From: JBEVEP01 sp040512755
GTDB lineage: Bacteria > Pseudomonadota > Alphaproteobacteria > Rhizobiales > Rhizobiaceae
Assembly: GCA_040512755.1 (NCBI GenBank)
Contig: JBEVEP010000005.1
Coordinates: 1-38,249, forward strand
Length of the DNA stretch: 38,249 nt
Direction of reading: 5' to 3'
Made by a program: the position numbers and the translations under genes. Within the stretch, counting starts at the first letter, position 1, and every line of letters begins with the position of its first letter. The notes below the pieces were generated by a model. The model had not been told where the DNA came from and ran no database searches. It worked only from the letters and a program-made list of their open reading frames with translations. This document shows positions 8,613-15,502 of this stretch, in pieces.

Positions 8613-8935
8613 GATATCCTCCCTCATGTAACGGCAAGCACTCCAACTTGCCGTGCAGTATCATGCGCCTCATGTGCAAGAATGTCATGGGGATGGATTG
8701 ATCAAGAAACGGTATGCGTCGTCGTTGCTGTCGAGTGCCGCGAGGAACAATAGTGCTCAAGGTGATTGGCCGCGGTTACCGCGCGGTCACCATTTTCATG
8801 TTTCGCCGTGGTTTACGCCAGTCTGCCGGAGTGCGGCGCAATGCATCCCCCGACAAACTTGTTAGCCGCCGAAGGACCTGTACTGTCTCGTATTCGCGCG
8901 CAATTTGCGGAAATGCGGCGACGACGTAATTTTTC

Positions 8936-8981
8936 GCTTGCCAAGGTTGGGTCGAGGGTTCGAATCCCTTCGCCCACTCCA
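8936..8981 (+). pseudogene. 3' half of a tRNA-Gly(GCC) gene, likely integration scar
   Basis: The sequence starts in the anticodon arm (CTTGCCAAG, anticodon GCC in the loop TTGCCAA) and continues through the variable loop, the T arm (GAGGGTTCGAATCCCTT) and the acceptor strand CGCCCAC with discriminator and CCA. The 5' half is absent: the preceding bases do not form a D arm or the matching acceptor strand. The variable region (GGTTGGGTCGA) seems one G shorter than the usual form. This is what an integrase leaves when an element inserts in or leaves a tRNA gene. A functional tRNA is excluded. Confidence 0.7.
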
Positions 8982-8999
8982 GTTTCCAAGTTCTTCGAA

Positions 9000-9027
9000 G
9001 CCGCGGAATTCCGCGGCCTTTATGTTT
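9000..9027 (+). terminator. Hairpin after the tRNA remnant
   Basis: GCCGCGGAATTCCGCGGC (9000-9017) is a perfect palindrome that can form a GC-rich stem, followed by CTTTATGTTT. It sits about 20 bases after the tRNA CCA end, the usual place for a tRNA terminator, which supports the view that this DNA was copied or moved with the tRNA 3' end. The T-run is broken by an A and a G, so it would be moderate in strength. Confidence 0.5.
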
Positions 9028-9207
9028 GTCTGATTGGCGGCTGGAACTCGCGTTCATTGCGATGGTCGGCATGAGCAGGGTCTTAACAGGACGCCGCCCG
9101 TCGGGTCAGGATCACGACCGTGCATTGCCGATCAGGGTCTCACATGCGCTCCACGCGGCTCCAATCCGTCGCCAGCATCGACGCTTCGAACGGCACACCG
9201 AGGCGCT

Positions 9208-9933
9208 TCAGGCCGCGCCGGCAGTCCGCTCCCTATGCGCCTTCTGACGACACGCCGCCGAGCAATAACTCGCATCCCGCCGCTTTGGAATGAAGTCCCT
9301 TCCGCATTGCGCACAAGTTGCTCGCCAGAGCAGACGCTTGCGTGCACGCCTTTGCCTGGCCGTCGCGTTTTCCTTCTCACGCTTGGCTCGCCGTTCGCGC
9401 TCCCACTGTCCACGGCAATCGTCGCAGTAGAAGCGCGGAACCATATGCCGGCAGTCGTCGCACGGATGAAACCGGTGCGACCTCTGGAACGCATCGTTGC
9501 CAGTTCGGCCAGCGATACGCTGCTTACCTGTGACCGGAAAGCCGAAATTGGCACTTGCCCCTCGCGACCTGTCAGATGGGCCTAAGGCCAACACTTCGAC
9601 GACAGCTTTATGCGCCAGCAATTCGTTTGTAACCCGATGCGCCAGGGGAGCGCGTTCCGAAGGATGCTTGTCGGGATGGACCAGCGAAAGGATGTCATCG
9701 AGCAGTTCAAGGGAGAGCTGGGGTTCCGCGTTTTCACCGCTGACGCCCAGGACTTCCAGTGGGTTCAAGCCAAAGGCGGAGAATATGGCTTCCTGTGCTG
9801 TGCGTTCCCGTGAGATCTCCAGCAGGATACCATCGCGGCATTTCGAACAAACCATGGGGCCGCCGCGCTCGCGGTGAAGTCGGCTAACAAGTTGGCCGGT
9901 CCCGCAATTGATGCAACGCGGCGATTCCATCAT
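9208..9933 (-). CDS. Zinc-finger protein with J-domain-like segment
   Basis: This 241-residue protein has three cysteine-rich parts. Near the start, CINCG and CSKC make a small zinc ribbon. A middle region has HPCDDC and YCDDCRGQWE. The C-terminus has CAQCGRDFIPKRRDASYCSA followed by ACRQKAHRER, a MYM/FCS-like treble-clef finger. Between ribbon and middle, around residues 75-110, LSLVHPDKHP plus a helix resembles helices II-III of a DnaJ domain, where HPD activates Hsp70. Such proteins occur in phages and islands as well as chromosomes. Function is unknown; nucleic-acid binding or chaperone recruitment are possible. GGAGAGG upstream serves the ATG at 9933 or the next codon ATG at 9930, with better spacing to 9930. 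Confidence 0.65.
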   Translation of the reverse strand: MMESPRCINCGTGQLVSRLHRERGGPMVCSKCRDGILLEISRERTAQEAIFSAFGLNPLEVLGVSGENAEPQLSLELLDDILSLVHPDKHPSERAPLAHRVTNELLAHKAVVEVLALGPSDRSRGASANFGFPVTGKQRIAGRTGNDAFQRSHRFHPCDDCRHMVPRFYCDDCRGQWERERRAKREKENATARQRRARKRLLWRATCAQCGRDFIPKRRDASYCSAACRQKAHRERTAGAA

Positions 9934-10244
9934 GGACCTCTCCCGGGAAAAATGCCGTTGCGCCTATTCCAGCCAAGTCCCCCGGCTTCATGAACAAATA
10001 GACGCTGCGCGCGGCGAAACGCTACTGCCTTGCCTTCACTTGCATTGCTCGTGGCGTTCCGACATCGTCGATGCTTTGCGCGATCTTCCACAAGCGCAAC
10101 TGTCCCCCGAATAGCCACGTCGGCAAGCACTGCGTTGCCGTAGACGGAGTTACGGATAGACAATTGAAGCTCGCATGAACATTCGTATATCCGTAACACA
10201 CGGAACTGCTGGCGTCACGCCAATTTGCCATCCGTGATGGGCGC
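9934..10244. other. Intergenic stretch with a long inverted repeat
   Basis: No coding sequence is supported in these 311 bases between the cyclase stop codon and the zinc-finger gene start. The only structure I see is the inverted repeat at 10149-10197. Confidence 0.45.
10149..10197. repeat. Perfect 10-bp inverted repeat
   Basis: GTTACGGATA (10149-10158) and TATCCGTAAC (10188-10197) are exact reverse complements separated by 29 bases. The arms are not GC-rich and there is no T-run, so this is less like a terminator than like a pair of protein-binding half sites or a stem in a leader. It lies about 215 bases upstream of the zinc-finger gene and 50 bases after the cyclase gene. Confidence 0.4.
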
Positions 10245-12017
10245 CTATGCCGGTAACCCCGCCTCTTTGAGCGCTTCAGTCAAGGGCGTAGCAAGTGACG
10301 GGTGAATATCGAAGGAAGCGCATAATCCGCTGATCGTAAAACCAGGCTGCAGCTCAAGCACGCGCACGGCGGCAGACCTGGCTGCGTCCAGCCGCCCGAC
10401 TCTCACCTGCGTTGCCGCCAGCAGCACGTGCGCCAAACTCCAGAACGGATTTGTCTGGAACACTTTATGTGCCGCCAGGTGCGCCGCCTCGAATTCTCCC
10501 CGTTGGAAGTGGCCAAGCGTGACTGAAAGCAAGGCGGCGTAACTCATCGGATCGAACGGGCTCAAACGGAGCGCCTGCTCGCCCCACTCAATACCGCGGT
10601 CCGCATTACCGGCATAGACCATCACAACGCTGCCCATCACATAGGTCAGGGCACAGGACGGGCTTAGAGCAAGCGCCGCCTCCAAGGCTTGCTGCGCCGC
10701 TTCACGGTCGTGGGCGACCAGTCCGAGAGCAAAGCCTCCGAGCGTCAGCGCCATGGCGTCGTCGCGGCCATGGGCGATCGCCGCCTCTGCGTGGCGAACC
10801 GCCCCGAGCCGGTTCTCCTCATGCGTGCCGCCTCGGGCAAAGATGATCTCGTGCGCCCATGCGGCAAACCCGTGCGCAAGCGCATAATCGGGCTCCATGT
10901 TGAGCGCGCTTTCGAGCAGCGGAAGCGCCTTCGCAGCTCCATCCGGCATTGCCGTGTAGACGTGTGGCAAGGCCCGAAGAACGAGATCGTAGGCATCGAG
11001 ACTATCGGGCCGCTTTCGCTTGACGCGCTCTATCTCAGCCTGGCGAAGGCTGGGCTCGATGGCGGCGACCACACTCATCGTGAGCTCGTCCTGGATTGCG
11101 AAGACGTCGTCGAGCGTGCGATCGTAGCGATCTGCCCAAACATGACGGCCCGTTTCCGCCTCGACGAGTTGACCGGTGACGCGCACACGGCTCGCAGCCT
11201 TGCGCACGCTCCCCTCCAGGATGTAGCGCACACCCAGTTCGGCCCCGGCCTGCTTCACGTTCACCGCCTTGCCCTTGTAGGCGAAGCTCGAGTTCCGGGC
11301 GATGACGAAGAGCCACTTTATCCGCGAAAGCCCGGTGATGATGTCCTCCACCATCCCGTCAGCCAGGTAGTCTTGCTCCGGGTCGCCGCTCATATTGGTG
11401 AAGGGGAGTACGGCGACGGAGGGCCGGTCCGGAAGCGCCAGCAATGGCTGCGCGGAGTCCGTCACCGGAGCGCTCCTGTTCTCAACCCGCGTCTCGATGC
11501 GGAAAACATGCACGGGCCGGGCGATGTTCTTCACGCTGTGTTCGCCCAGATCGGCGAAACCGACCGGAATCTTCTCGGCGACGTGCTCGCGTACGGTGGC
11601 GCTGACGCAGATTCGGCCAGGCTCGGCAAGGGTTTGAAGCCGTGCAGCAACGTTGACGCCATCGCCGAAAATGTCATCGCCCTCGACGATCACGTCACCC
11701 ACGTTTATTCCGACTCGAAAGCGGATGCGGTGACTTTCATCGATGTTTGCATTTCGGCTTTCGATTCCCTGCTGGATGACGATGGCGCAGCGCACCGCAT
11801 CGACAATCGAAGCGAACTCGATAAAAAGACCGTCGCCTGTCGTCTTGAAGATGCGGCCCTGGTGCTGGGCGATCAGCGGATCGATAAGCTCCCTGCGGTG
11901 GGCCTTTAGCGCGGCGAGCGTCCCTTCCTCGTCGACACCCATGAGGCGCGAGTATCCCACCACATCCGCGGCGAGAATCGCGGCCAGCCTGCGCGTGGTT
12001 TGGGCCTCTGCGTTCAT
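10245..12017 (-). CDS. Class III adenylate/guanylate cyclase with TPR C-terminus
   Basis: The 590-residue protein has an N-terminal class III cyclase domain (about 8-180): metal-binding aspartates in AADVVGYSRL (D18) and TTGDGLFIEF (D62), then GINVGDVIVEGDDIFGDGVN and AARLQ. A linker leads to a second module beginning PSVAVLPFTNMSGDPEQDYL, the FlgO/TolB-N-like part seen in many rhizobial cyclases, and then TPR-like helices to the end. It should make cAMP (or cGMP) in the cytosol, with the TPR part sensing a partner. No membrane segment is seen. I chose the ATG at 12017 (AGGGTAGG upstream) because MNAEAQTTRRLAAIL is the usual family start; the frame extends 35 codons further. A truncated copy of its first codons lies at 15503-15587. 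Confidence 0.88.
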   Translation of the reverse strand: MNAEAQTTRRLAAILAADVVGYSRLMGVDEEGTLAALKAHRRELIDPLIAQHQGRIFKTTGDGLFIEFASIVDAVRCAIVIQQGIESRNANIDESHRIRFRVGINVGDVIVEGDDIFGDGVNVAARLQTLAEPGRICVSATVREHVAEKIPVGFADLGEHSVKNIARPVHVFRIETRVENRSAPVTDSAQPLLALPDRPSVAVLPFTNMSGDPEQDYLADGMVEDIITGLSRIKWLFVIARNSSFAYKGKAVNVKQAGAELGVRYILEGSVRKAASRVRVTGQLVEAETGRHVWADRYDRTLDDVFAIQDELTMSVVAAIEPSLRQAEIERVKRKRPDSLDAYDLVLRALPHVYTAMPDGAAKALPLLESALNMEPDYALAHGFAAWAHEIIFARGGTHEENRLGAVRHAEAAIAHGRDDAMALTLGGFALGLVAHDREAAQQALEAALALSPSCALTYVMGSVVMVYAGNADRGIEWGEQALRLSPFDPMSYAALLSVTLGHFQRGEFEAAHLAAHKVFQTNPFWSLAHVLLAATQVRVGRLDAARSAAVRVLELQPGFTISGLCASFDIHPSLATPLTEALKEAGLPA

Positions 12018-12402
12018 GCGCCTACCCTGAGGGTGGCCGGGATCATCCTGGCGGCCGCAACGCTCATAGTGCCGTGATGTGACGCGTTCGACAATAACCC
12101 GCACGCCTCGTGACGGGTCCAATTCGGGGAATCGTTAGCGCGGGCCTCAATTGGAACGCAATAGTCGTGCATGAAGGCATTCGTTGATTTGGCCGAAATG
12201 GCTAATGTGCGGCGTCAGAGGCCTACGACCCCGCCATCTTCCTCCGGATCCTCGAGAACGAACGCACGCCGGTAAGGCGGTGCGCCGAAGAATTCGAACA
12301 GCCGCATCTGTCCGCGTCTGCAACCCAAAGGCAGATTGCGTGACCACTGCTTGAACATCGGCCGGGATCGCCCCGCTCGGCGTTCCCCGGAGGATCGCGT
12401 CC
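12018..12402. other. Upstream region of the cyclase gene
   Basis: The first 100 bases (12018-12115) are the cyclase leader and probable promoter. They are repeated near 15590-15655, including the shared block GCCGTGATGTGACGCGTTCG. The rest, up to the small gene at 12403, holds no gene I can support. Minus-strand frames ending at 12147 and 12215 have uneven composition and no binding sites. Confidence 0.45.
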
Positions 12403-12666
12403 ATGCCGGTTCGCACAACATGCTTGGCCGTCCGGTTCTCGTCGGAGTTACTGCTCTACGGCTTCGATGGACCGCAGTCAGCCGGCGAGTATCAGATTGA
12501 ATACGACGAGGAAGAGATCGAAGGCATTTCATTCCGGGCGTATCGGCGCGTGGCGACCTTCATCCATCTGCCGGCGATCACTGCTGGCGCCCAAACAAGG
12601 CAGATGGTTCCGATCGACGCCGCCGAACTAGAGGAAGCGCTGGCGAAGGATCGCGAGGCAGCATGA
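12403..12666 (+). CDS. Small hypothetical protein
   Basis: The frame encodes 87 residues, acidic in the middle (EYQIEYDEEEIEGISFRAYR) with a conserved-looking RRVATFIHLPAIT and a helical tail PIDAAELEEALAKDREAA. The alternating strand pattern followed by a helix looks like a real folded domain. The GGAGGA just upstream (12389-12394) is a good ribosome binding site for the ATG at 12403. The stop codon overlaps the start of the next gene (ATGA), so the two are probably co-translated. I recall similar short orphans in rhizobial genomes but cannot name a family. Confidence 0.6.
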   Translation: MPVRTTCLAVRFSSELLLYGFDGPQSAGEYQIEYDEEEIEGISFRAYRRVATFIHLPAITAGAQTRQMVPIDAAELEEALAKDREAA

Positions 12667-13022
12667 CCGTATCGGCTCACTCCAACTCCCGGCGCTTGCC
12701 GGAAGTCGCAACGCATCTCTTCCGTGTCGGACAAACCGTCAGGATGAAGCGGCGGTTCGGTGTCTCGCCAACAGCTGCCGAGCTGTTTCGAATTATGGCC
12801 ACTCTGCCGGCAAGGGATAACTCTCCACAATACCGCATCCGCAGCGACGAGGAACGTCACGAGCGAGTAGCGACTGAAGACAGCCTTGAGCCCGTCGGCG
12901 AGTCGCCCACCTCAGAAGACACAACCCTTATCGGAAGGACGTTCAGCAATGGCCAAGGGACAGAAGCGCAGCAATCGCGAGCAACGAAAGCCGAAGCAGG
13001 AGAAGGCCCCGCCCAAGCCTGA
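12663..13022 (+). CDS. Small hypothetical protein, second gene of the pair
   Basis: The start ATG at 12663 overlaps the previous stop by four bases. Of its 119 residues, the first 75 look like the folded part: HLFRVGQTVRMKRRFGVSPT, then ELFRIMATLPARDNSPQYRI and RSDEERHERVATEDSLEP. This strand-rich pattern (VGQTV, YRIRSDEE, ERV) fits a small SH3- or KOW-like barrel, a fold inferred only from the pattern. The last 40 residues are low in complexity and overlap the next gene in another frame, so the C-terminus may be a recent read-through. Function unknown. Confidence 0.6.
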   Translation: MTVSAHSNSRRLPEVATHLFRVGQTVRMKRRFGVSPTAAELFRIMATLPARDNSPQYRIRSDEERHERVATEDSLEPVGESPTSEDTTLIGRTFSNGQGTEAQQSRATKAEAGEGPAQA

Positions 13023-13095
13023 AGCTTCCTTCAGCAGCCAGCTCAAGGCGGCCGCAAACACCAACATGCCGCGCCGGCGCGACATGAAACAGTGA
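12949..13095 (+). CDS. Very small basic protein (48 residues)
   Basis: MAKGQKRSNREQRKPKQEK opens a 48-residue, lysine- and arginine-rich protein ending NTNMPRRRDMKQ. GGAAGGAC lies 9 bases before the ATG at 12949. It overlaps the end of the preceding gene by 74 bases in a different frame. Short proteins with the same MAKGQKRSNRE start are, to my memory, common in Rhizobiales and usually annotated as hypothetical. The charge suggests binding to RNA or DNA, but this is only inference. Confidence 0.6.
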   Translation: MAKGQKRSNREQRKPKQEKAPPKPEASFSSQLKAAANTNMPRRRDMKQ

Positions 13096-13295
13096 GGCAA
13101 CGACGGTCGGTCAAAGGGAGTCGGTATCGGCTGGACGAAGGAACCCTGTGGGCGGTCTGCCACCGCGGCGGCAGTGATCGGAGAGATCTGTTCCTCATCA
13201 GTGTCCTGCTCTCGGCAGCTTCTCGTGATCGCGAGCGCCACCAGCAGGGCGTCCGATCCGGGCAATCATAACCGAAACACGTCGAAAGGAATGAC

Positions 13296-13556
13296 ATGCA
13301 TACCGATAGCCGCAACCCTCAGATCAAACGCAATGAATGGGTCGAGACGCTCTATGGGCGCCGTGTGGAGATGGACCGCAGTTGGACTGTTTACCACGTC
13401 TTTACCGGACTTCCGGCAGATGCCGGCGGTGGGGTGATGACGGGCCTGAGCCGCGCCGACGCCACGGACAAGATGATGTCGCTCAACCGTTGCTGCGGCA
13501 GGCGTCGTGGAGCACACTCTTCGGCTTTGCCATGCGCATCGATGCAGACAGCTTAG
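13296..13556 (+). CDS. Small hypothetical protein
   Basis: The 86-residue frame has a well-formed core, RRVEMDRSWTVYHVFTGLPA followed by GVMTGLSRADATDKMMSLNR, which reads as a strand-turn-strand plus helix domain. After residue 64 the sequence becomes cysteine- and arginine-rich (CCGRRRG) and no longer looks like the core, so a frameshift near the 3' end is possible. GAAAGGA is about 7 bases upstream of the ATG at 13296. No family can be named, but the style fits the other rhizobial orphans around it. Confidence 0.55.
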   Translation: MHTDSRNPQIKRNEWVETLYGRRVEMDRSWTVYHVFTGLPADAGGGVMTGLSRADATDKMMSLNRCCGRRRGAHSSALPCASMQTA

Positions 13557-13568
13557 GCGGACATGCAA

Positions 13569-13826
13569 ATGACACTCATGTTCCCGAACGTGAGCCGCAG
13601 CTACGACGAAGAAAGGCAGGGCGTCCGCTTCATTGCCTATGATGGCATGTTCGAGGTGCAGTTCCTCGTCGAAGCCGCCGCTCTTCTGGATGCACATCCG
13701 TCTGAAGAAGCGTGCCTCGCCGAATTCGACGCTGCCCGCACATCCATCCGGTCTGCGGCGCTCAGAATCTATAAAGGTCGCCGGCCGATCATTTACGTCA
13801 TCGGCGCTGGAGACCTGAAGGTTTAA
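13569..13826 (+). CDS. DUF1488 family protein
   Basis: This 85-residue protein starts MTLMFPNVSRSYDEERQGVR and continues FIAYDGMFEVQFLVEAAAL. It fits the DUF1488 pattern: an N-terminal FPN.SRSYD motif, a strand pair with the F.A/GYDG.FEV core, and a C-terminal helix before YKGRRPIIYVIGAGDL. DUF1488 proteins are short, widespread in proteobacteria and of unknown function. I chose the ATG at 13569, with AGGCGG 8 bases upstream; an ATG at 13563 is too close to that site. Only 12 bases separate it from the previous gene, so they may share a transcript. Confidence 0.75.
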   Translation: MTLMFPNVSRSYDEERQGVRFIAYDGMFEVQFLVEAAALLDAHPSEEACLAEFDAARTSIRSAALRIYKGRRPIIYVIGAGDLKV

Positions 13827-14054
13827 TTCGCCATGCTGTGATGCCGCTGGTTCTGCGGCAAAGTATTATTTTCGCTCGCGCCTTGTTTCGAACACCCTCG
13901 ACGCCTACGTTGTCAGTATCGATCTTGCCTGTCGAACTTTGTTTCTGGCGCGAAGCGCGCTGTCGCGATCTTCCTCTCTCAAAATCGATCCGAACCATTT
14001 TGCCGCCCTCATACACGGCAAACGATCTTCTACGAGCTATGAAAGGAAGTCGTC
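13827..14054 (+). promoter_or_regulatory. Long leader of the cold-shock gene
   Basis: About 230 non-coding bases precede the cold-shock gene. cspA-type genes usually have a long 5' untranslated leader that folds differently with temperature. A small stem can form at GGCGCGAAGCGCGC near 13949, and TTGTCA at 13910 is a possible -35 box, but I found no firm -10 box. The ribosome binding site AAAGGAAG is 8 bases before the ATG. No other gene is supported here. Confidence 0.4.
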
Positions 14055-14264
14055 ATGAACACTGGCGTCGTGAAGTTTTTCAATTCGAACAAGGGCTTTG
14101 GTTTTATTGCGCCCGACAATGGCGGGGCGGATGTGTTCGTCCATATCTCTGCCGTTGAAAACGCCGGAATGCGCACGATTGTAGAGGGCCAGAAGCTCGG
14201 CTTCGAGGTCGTTGAGGATCGCCGCAGCGGCAGGAACGCGGCCGAAAATCTGCAGGCCGTCTAA
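14055..14264 (+). CDS. Cold-shock protein, CspA family
   Basis: The 69-residue product is a single cold-shock domain. RNP1 is KGFGFI (residues 13-18) and RNP2 is VFVHI (27-31); the start MNTGVVKFFNSNKGFGFI is the classical form. These proteins bind single-stranded RNA and melt secondary structure, acting as RNA chaperones in the cytosol. The length matches bacterial Csp proteins. A strong binding site (AAAGGAAG) and a long leader precede it, and a good terminator follows at 14333. Whether this copy responds to cold or to other stress cannot be told from the sequence. Confidence 0.95.
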   Translation: MNTGVVKFFNSNKGFGFIAPDNGGADVFVHISAVENAGMRTIVEGQKLGFEVVEDRRSGRNAAENLQAV

Positions 14265-14332
14265 CACAGAGATTGCGCTTCTGGTCTTTGACCACGGATG
14301 TACTGGCACTGATCATCGAGGCGCGTAGGAGA

Positions 14333-14357
14333 GGCCGGGTTCGCCCGGCCTTTTTGC
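14333..14357 (+). terminator. Rho-independent terminator after the cold-shock gene
   Basis: GGCCGGGTTCGCCCGGCC (14333-14350) forms a perfect 7-bp GC stem with a four-base loop and is followed at once by TTTTTGC and TTTTTC. It lies 68 bases after the cold-shock stop codon and 28 bases before the next start, ending the csp transcript. Confidence 0.9.
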
Positions 14358-14384
14358 TTTTTCAGCCCAGCGGAGACAGAAAGA

Positions 14385-14633
14385 ATGAGCCGTGTCATCA
14401 CCAAGCACAATCCGTTGCGGCCGACCGCGTCCAAGGCCGAAACCAAAGCTGACATCACCGACCGTACCGCTCGCATTATCATCGGGGCGGAAGCGGAACG
14501 GCGAGAGGTCAACACTGCTCGGCTCCGGCAGGCACGACTGGAAATGGAGGCGGCGCAGGCTGCGAGGGAAACACCGGCCAAGCCTCGCCACGCAAGGGCT
14601 GCCGCGCCACCGCGAGCCCGGTCGTCCAAGTGA
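14385..14633 (+). CDS. Small hypothetical protein
   Basis: This 82-residue protein starts MSRVITKHNPLRPTASKAET and has a long charged helix in the middle (IIIGAEAERREVNTARLRQA), then an alanine- and arginine-rich tail that looks disordered. The pattern suggests a short helical or coiled-coil protein. GGAG about 11 bases upstream fits the ATG at 14385. It begins just after the csp terminator, so it probably has its own promoter or relies on read-through. I do not recognise it. Confidence 0.6.
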   Translation: MSRVITKHNPLRPTASKAETKADITDRTARIIIGAEAERREVNTARLRQARLEMEAAQAARETPAKPRHARAAAPPRARSSK

Positions 14634-14766
14634 TCCCGCCAATGGCGATTGTCCTCGCTCCAGGGCGGGAATGCTGATACGGTCAAGAGCGTCGGCAGCT
14701 TGTTATAGGGCTCTGTCGGTTGAGGGCGGCCATCGTGCCCTTGCCCCAACCACGAAGGAGGACGCC

Positions 14767-15069
14767 ATGTCTTCCGCCTCCTGCCAAAAGCAGCATCTGA
14801 CATCGGCGGACTTGAGCATGATCGCGCGCGTGCACACCACAGTGTGCACGAAAAACTCGATCATCGCCCGCAGCATCGATGCTGAGCGCATTGCGGCATT
14901 GCTCGTCCGGGAGTTCCAGTATGGTGTAAGCAAAGAGGCCGATCTTCTGGCCGCCTTCACCGCGAACGGCGTGTTCAGGCTGAGCGTTCCGTTAAGCCGC
15001 ATCGACCAGTTCATCGGCAACGCAGTCAGCCGATGGGAATGGGAAGCCGACGAAGCAACTCGCCACTGA
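14767..15069 (+). CDS. Hypothetical protein (100 residues)
   Basis: A near-perfect ribosome binding site, AAGGAGG, stands 5 bases before the ATG at 14767, which decides the start although the frame is open much further upstream. The product has 100 residues, mostly helical: DLSMIARVHTTVCTKNSIIA, then RIAALLVREFQYGVSKEADL and a C-terminal RIDQFIGNAVSRWEWEAD. No transmembrane segment or known motif is visible. It leads a small same-strand group with the membrane peptide at 15101 and the gene at 15240. Function unknown. Confidence 0.65.
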   Translation: MSSASCQKQHLTSADLSMIARVHTTVCTKNSIIARSIDAERIAALLVREFQYGVSKEADLLAAFTANGVFRLSVPLSRIDQFIGNAVSRWEWEADEATRH

Positions 15070-15100
15070 CGACAGATCCCCCGCCAAGGATGGCCATCCC

Positions 15101-15214
15101 ATGAGATATCTCGCAAGGCTGAATGCCGAACCGGCAGCGTGGCTGCTCCTCGCCCTGGTTGGCGGCGTGGCTGGCACGCTTCTGTTCATCGTCTTCACCA
15201 GCATCACCTTCTGA
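15101..15214 (+). CDS. Tiny single-span membrane protein (37 residues)
   Basis: The frame MRYLARLNAEPAAWLLLALV continues with GGVAGTLLFIVFTSITF and a TGA at 15212. A positively charged start and a hydrophobic segment of about 23 residues fit one inner-membrane span. AAGGA lies about 11 bases upstream of the ATG. It sits 31 bases after the preceding gene and 25 bases before the next, which supports a small operon. Proteins this short are often missed; no family is known to me. Confidence 0.5.
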   Translation: MRYLARLNAEPAAWLLLALVGGVAGTLLFIVFTSITF

Positions 15215-15239
15215 TGACGGCTGGCCAAAGGGAGAGCGA

Positions 15240-15482
15240 GTGAACACCGTCGTCACCCTTCACGGCGACAAGCGCTGGAAGGCCATCATCGAGTACCGCA
15301 CCGATGAGGGGACAAAGAGCATCGAGCATTTTTTCGAAGAGATTTCTGATCTTCACCTCATCATCGAGCACGGGCCCGACTGGAATTTCCTGATCCGCTG
15401 CACTGTTATGCTGAACCGTCATGATGACGGCGAGGAGCAGAACAGTGTCGAAAAGGCGCTTCGCCAGGAGCGGTCAAACTGA
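15240..15482 (+). CDS. Small hypothetical protein, GTG start
   Basis: The product of 80 residues begins (M)NTVVTLHGDKRWKAIIEYRT and goes on with GTKSIEHFFEEISDLHLIIE, GPDWNFLIRCTVMLNR. This strand-strand-helix pattern with the aromatic HGPDW turn looks like a real small alpha/beta domain. I chose the GTG at 15240 because GGAGAGC lies just upstream; the longer frame from 15123 overlaps the membrane peptide gene. No family is recognised. It is the last gene before the cyclase fragment. Confidence 0.6.
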   Translation: MNTVVTLHGDKRWKAIIEYRTDEGTKSIEHFFEEISDLHLIIEHGPDWNFLIRCTVMLNRHDDGEEQNSVEKALRQERSN

Positions 15483-15502
15483 TCGCCATGCGGCGAGCGT
15501 CG

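Larger units (their letters stand above)
8613..9207. other. Gene-poor stretch holding a tRNA scar
   Basis: Apart from the tRNA-Gly remnant and its hairpin (annotated separately), I see no gene here. Open frames on both strands pass through the tRNA remnant and give the well-known false peptides from tRNA 3' ends (GFEPS on one strand, GSRVRIPSP on the other). They should not be called as genes. Confidence 0.5.

Noticed and set aside
8776..9072. Minus-strand frame of 98 codons and plus-strand frame 8766-9074
   Set aside because: They read through the tRNA-Gly remnant and contain the known false peptides GFEPS and GSRVRIPSP. Neither has a good start site.
10689..11909. Plus-strand frame of 406 codons opposite the cyclase gene
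   Set aside because: Antisense of a clear class III cyclase domain; no independent support.
12215..12532. Minus-strand frame ending FGAPPYRRAFVLEDPEEDGG
   Set aside because: The last part looks mildly protein-like, but the frame overlaps the well-supported gene at 12403 and lacks a start signal. It may be a remnant at best.
13838..14158. Plus-strand frame of 106 codons over the cold-shock leader
   Set aside because: It overlaps the cspA-type gene in another frame and lies in what is better explained as its leader.
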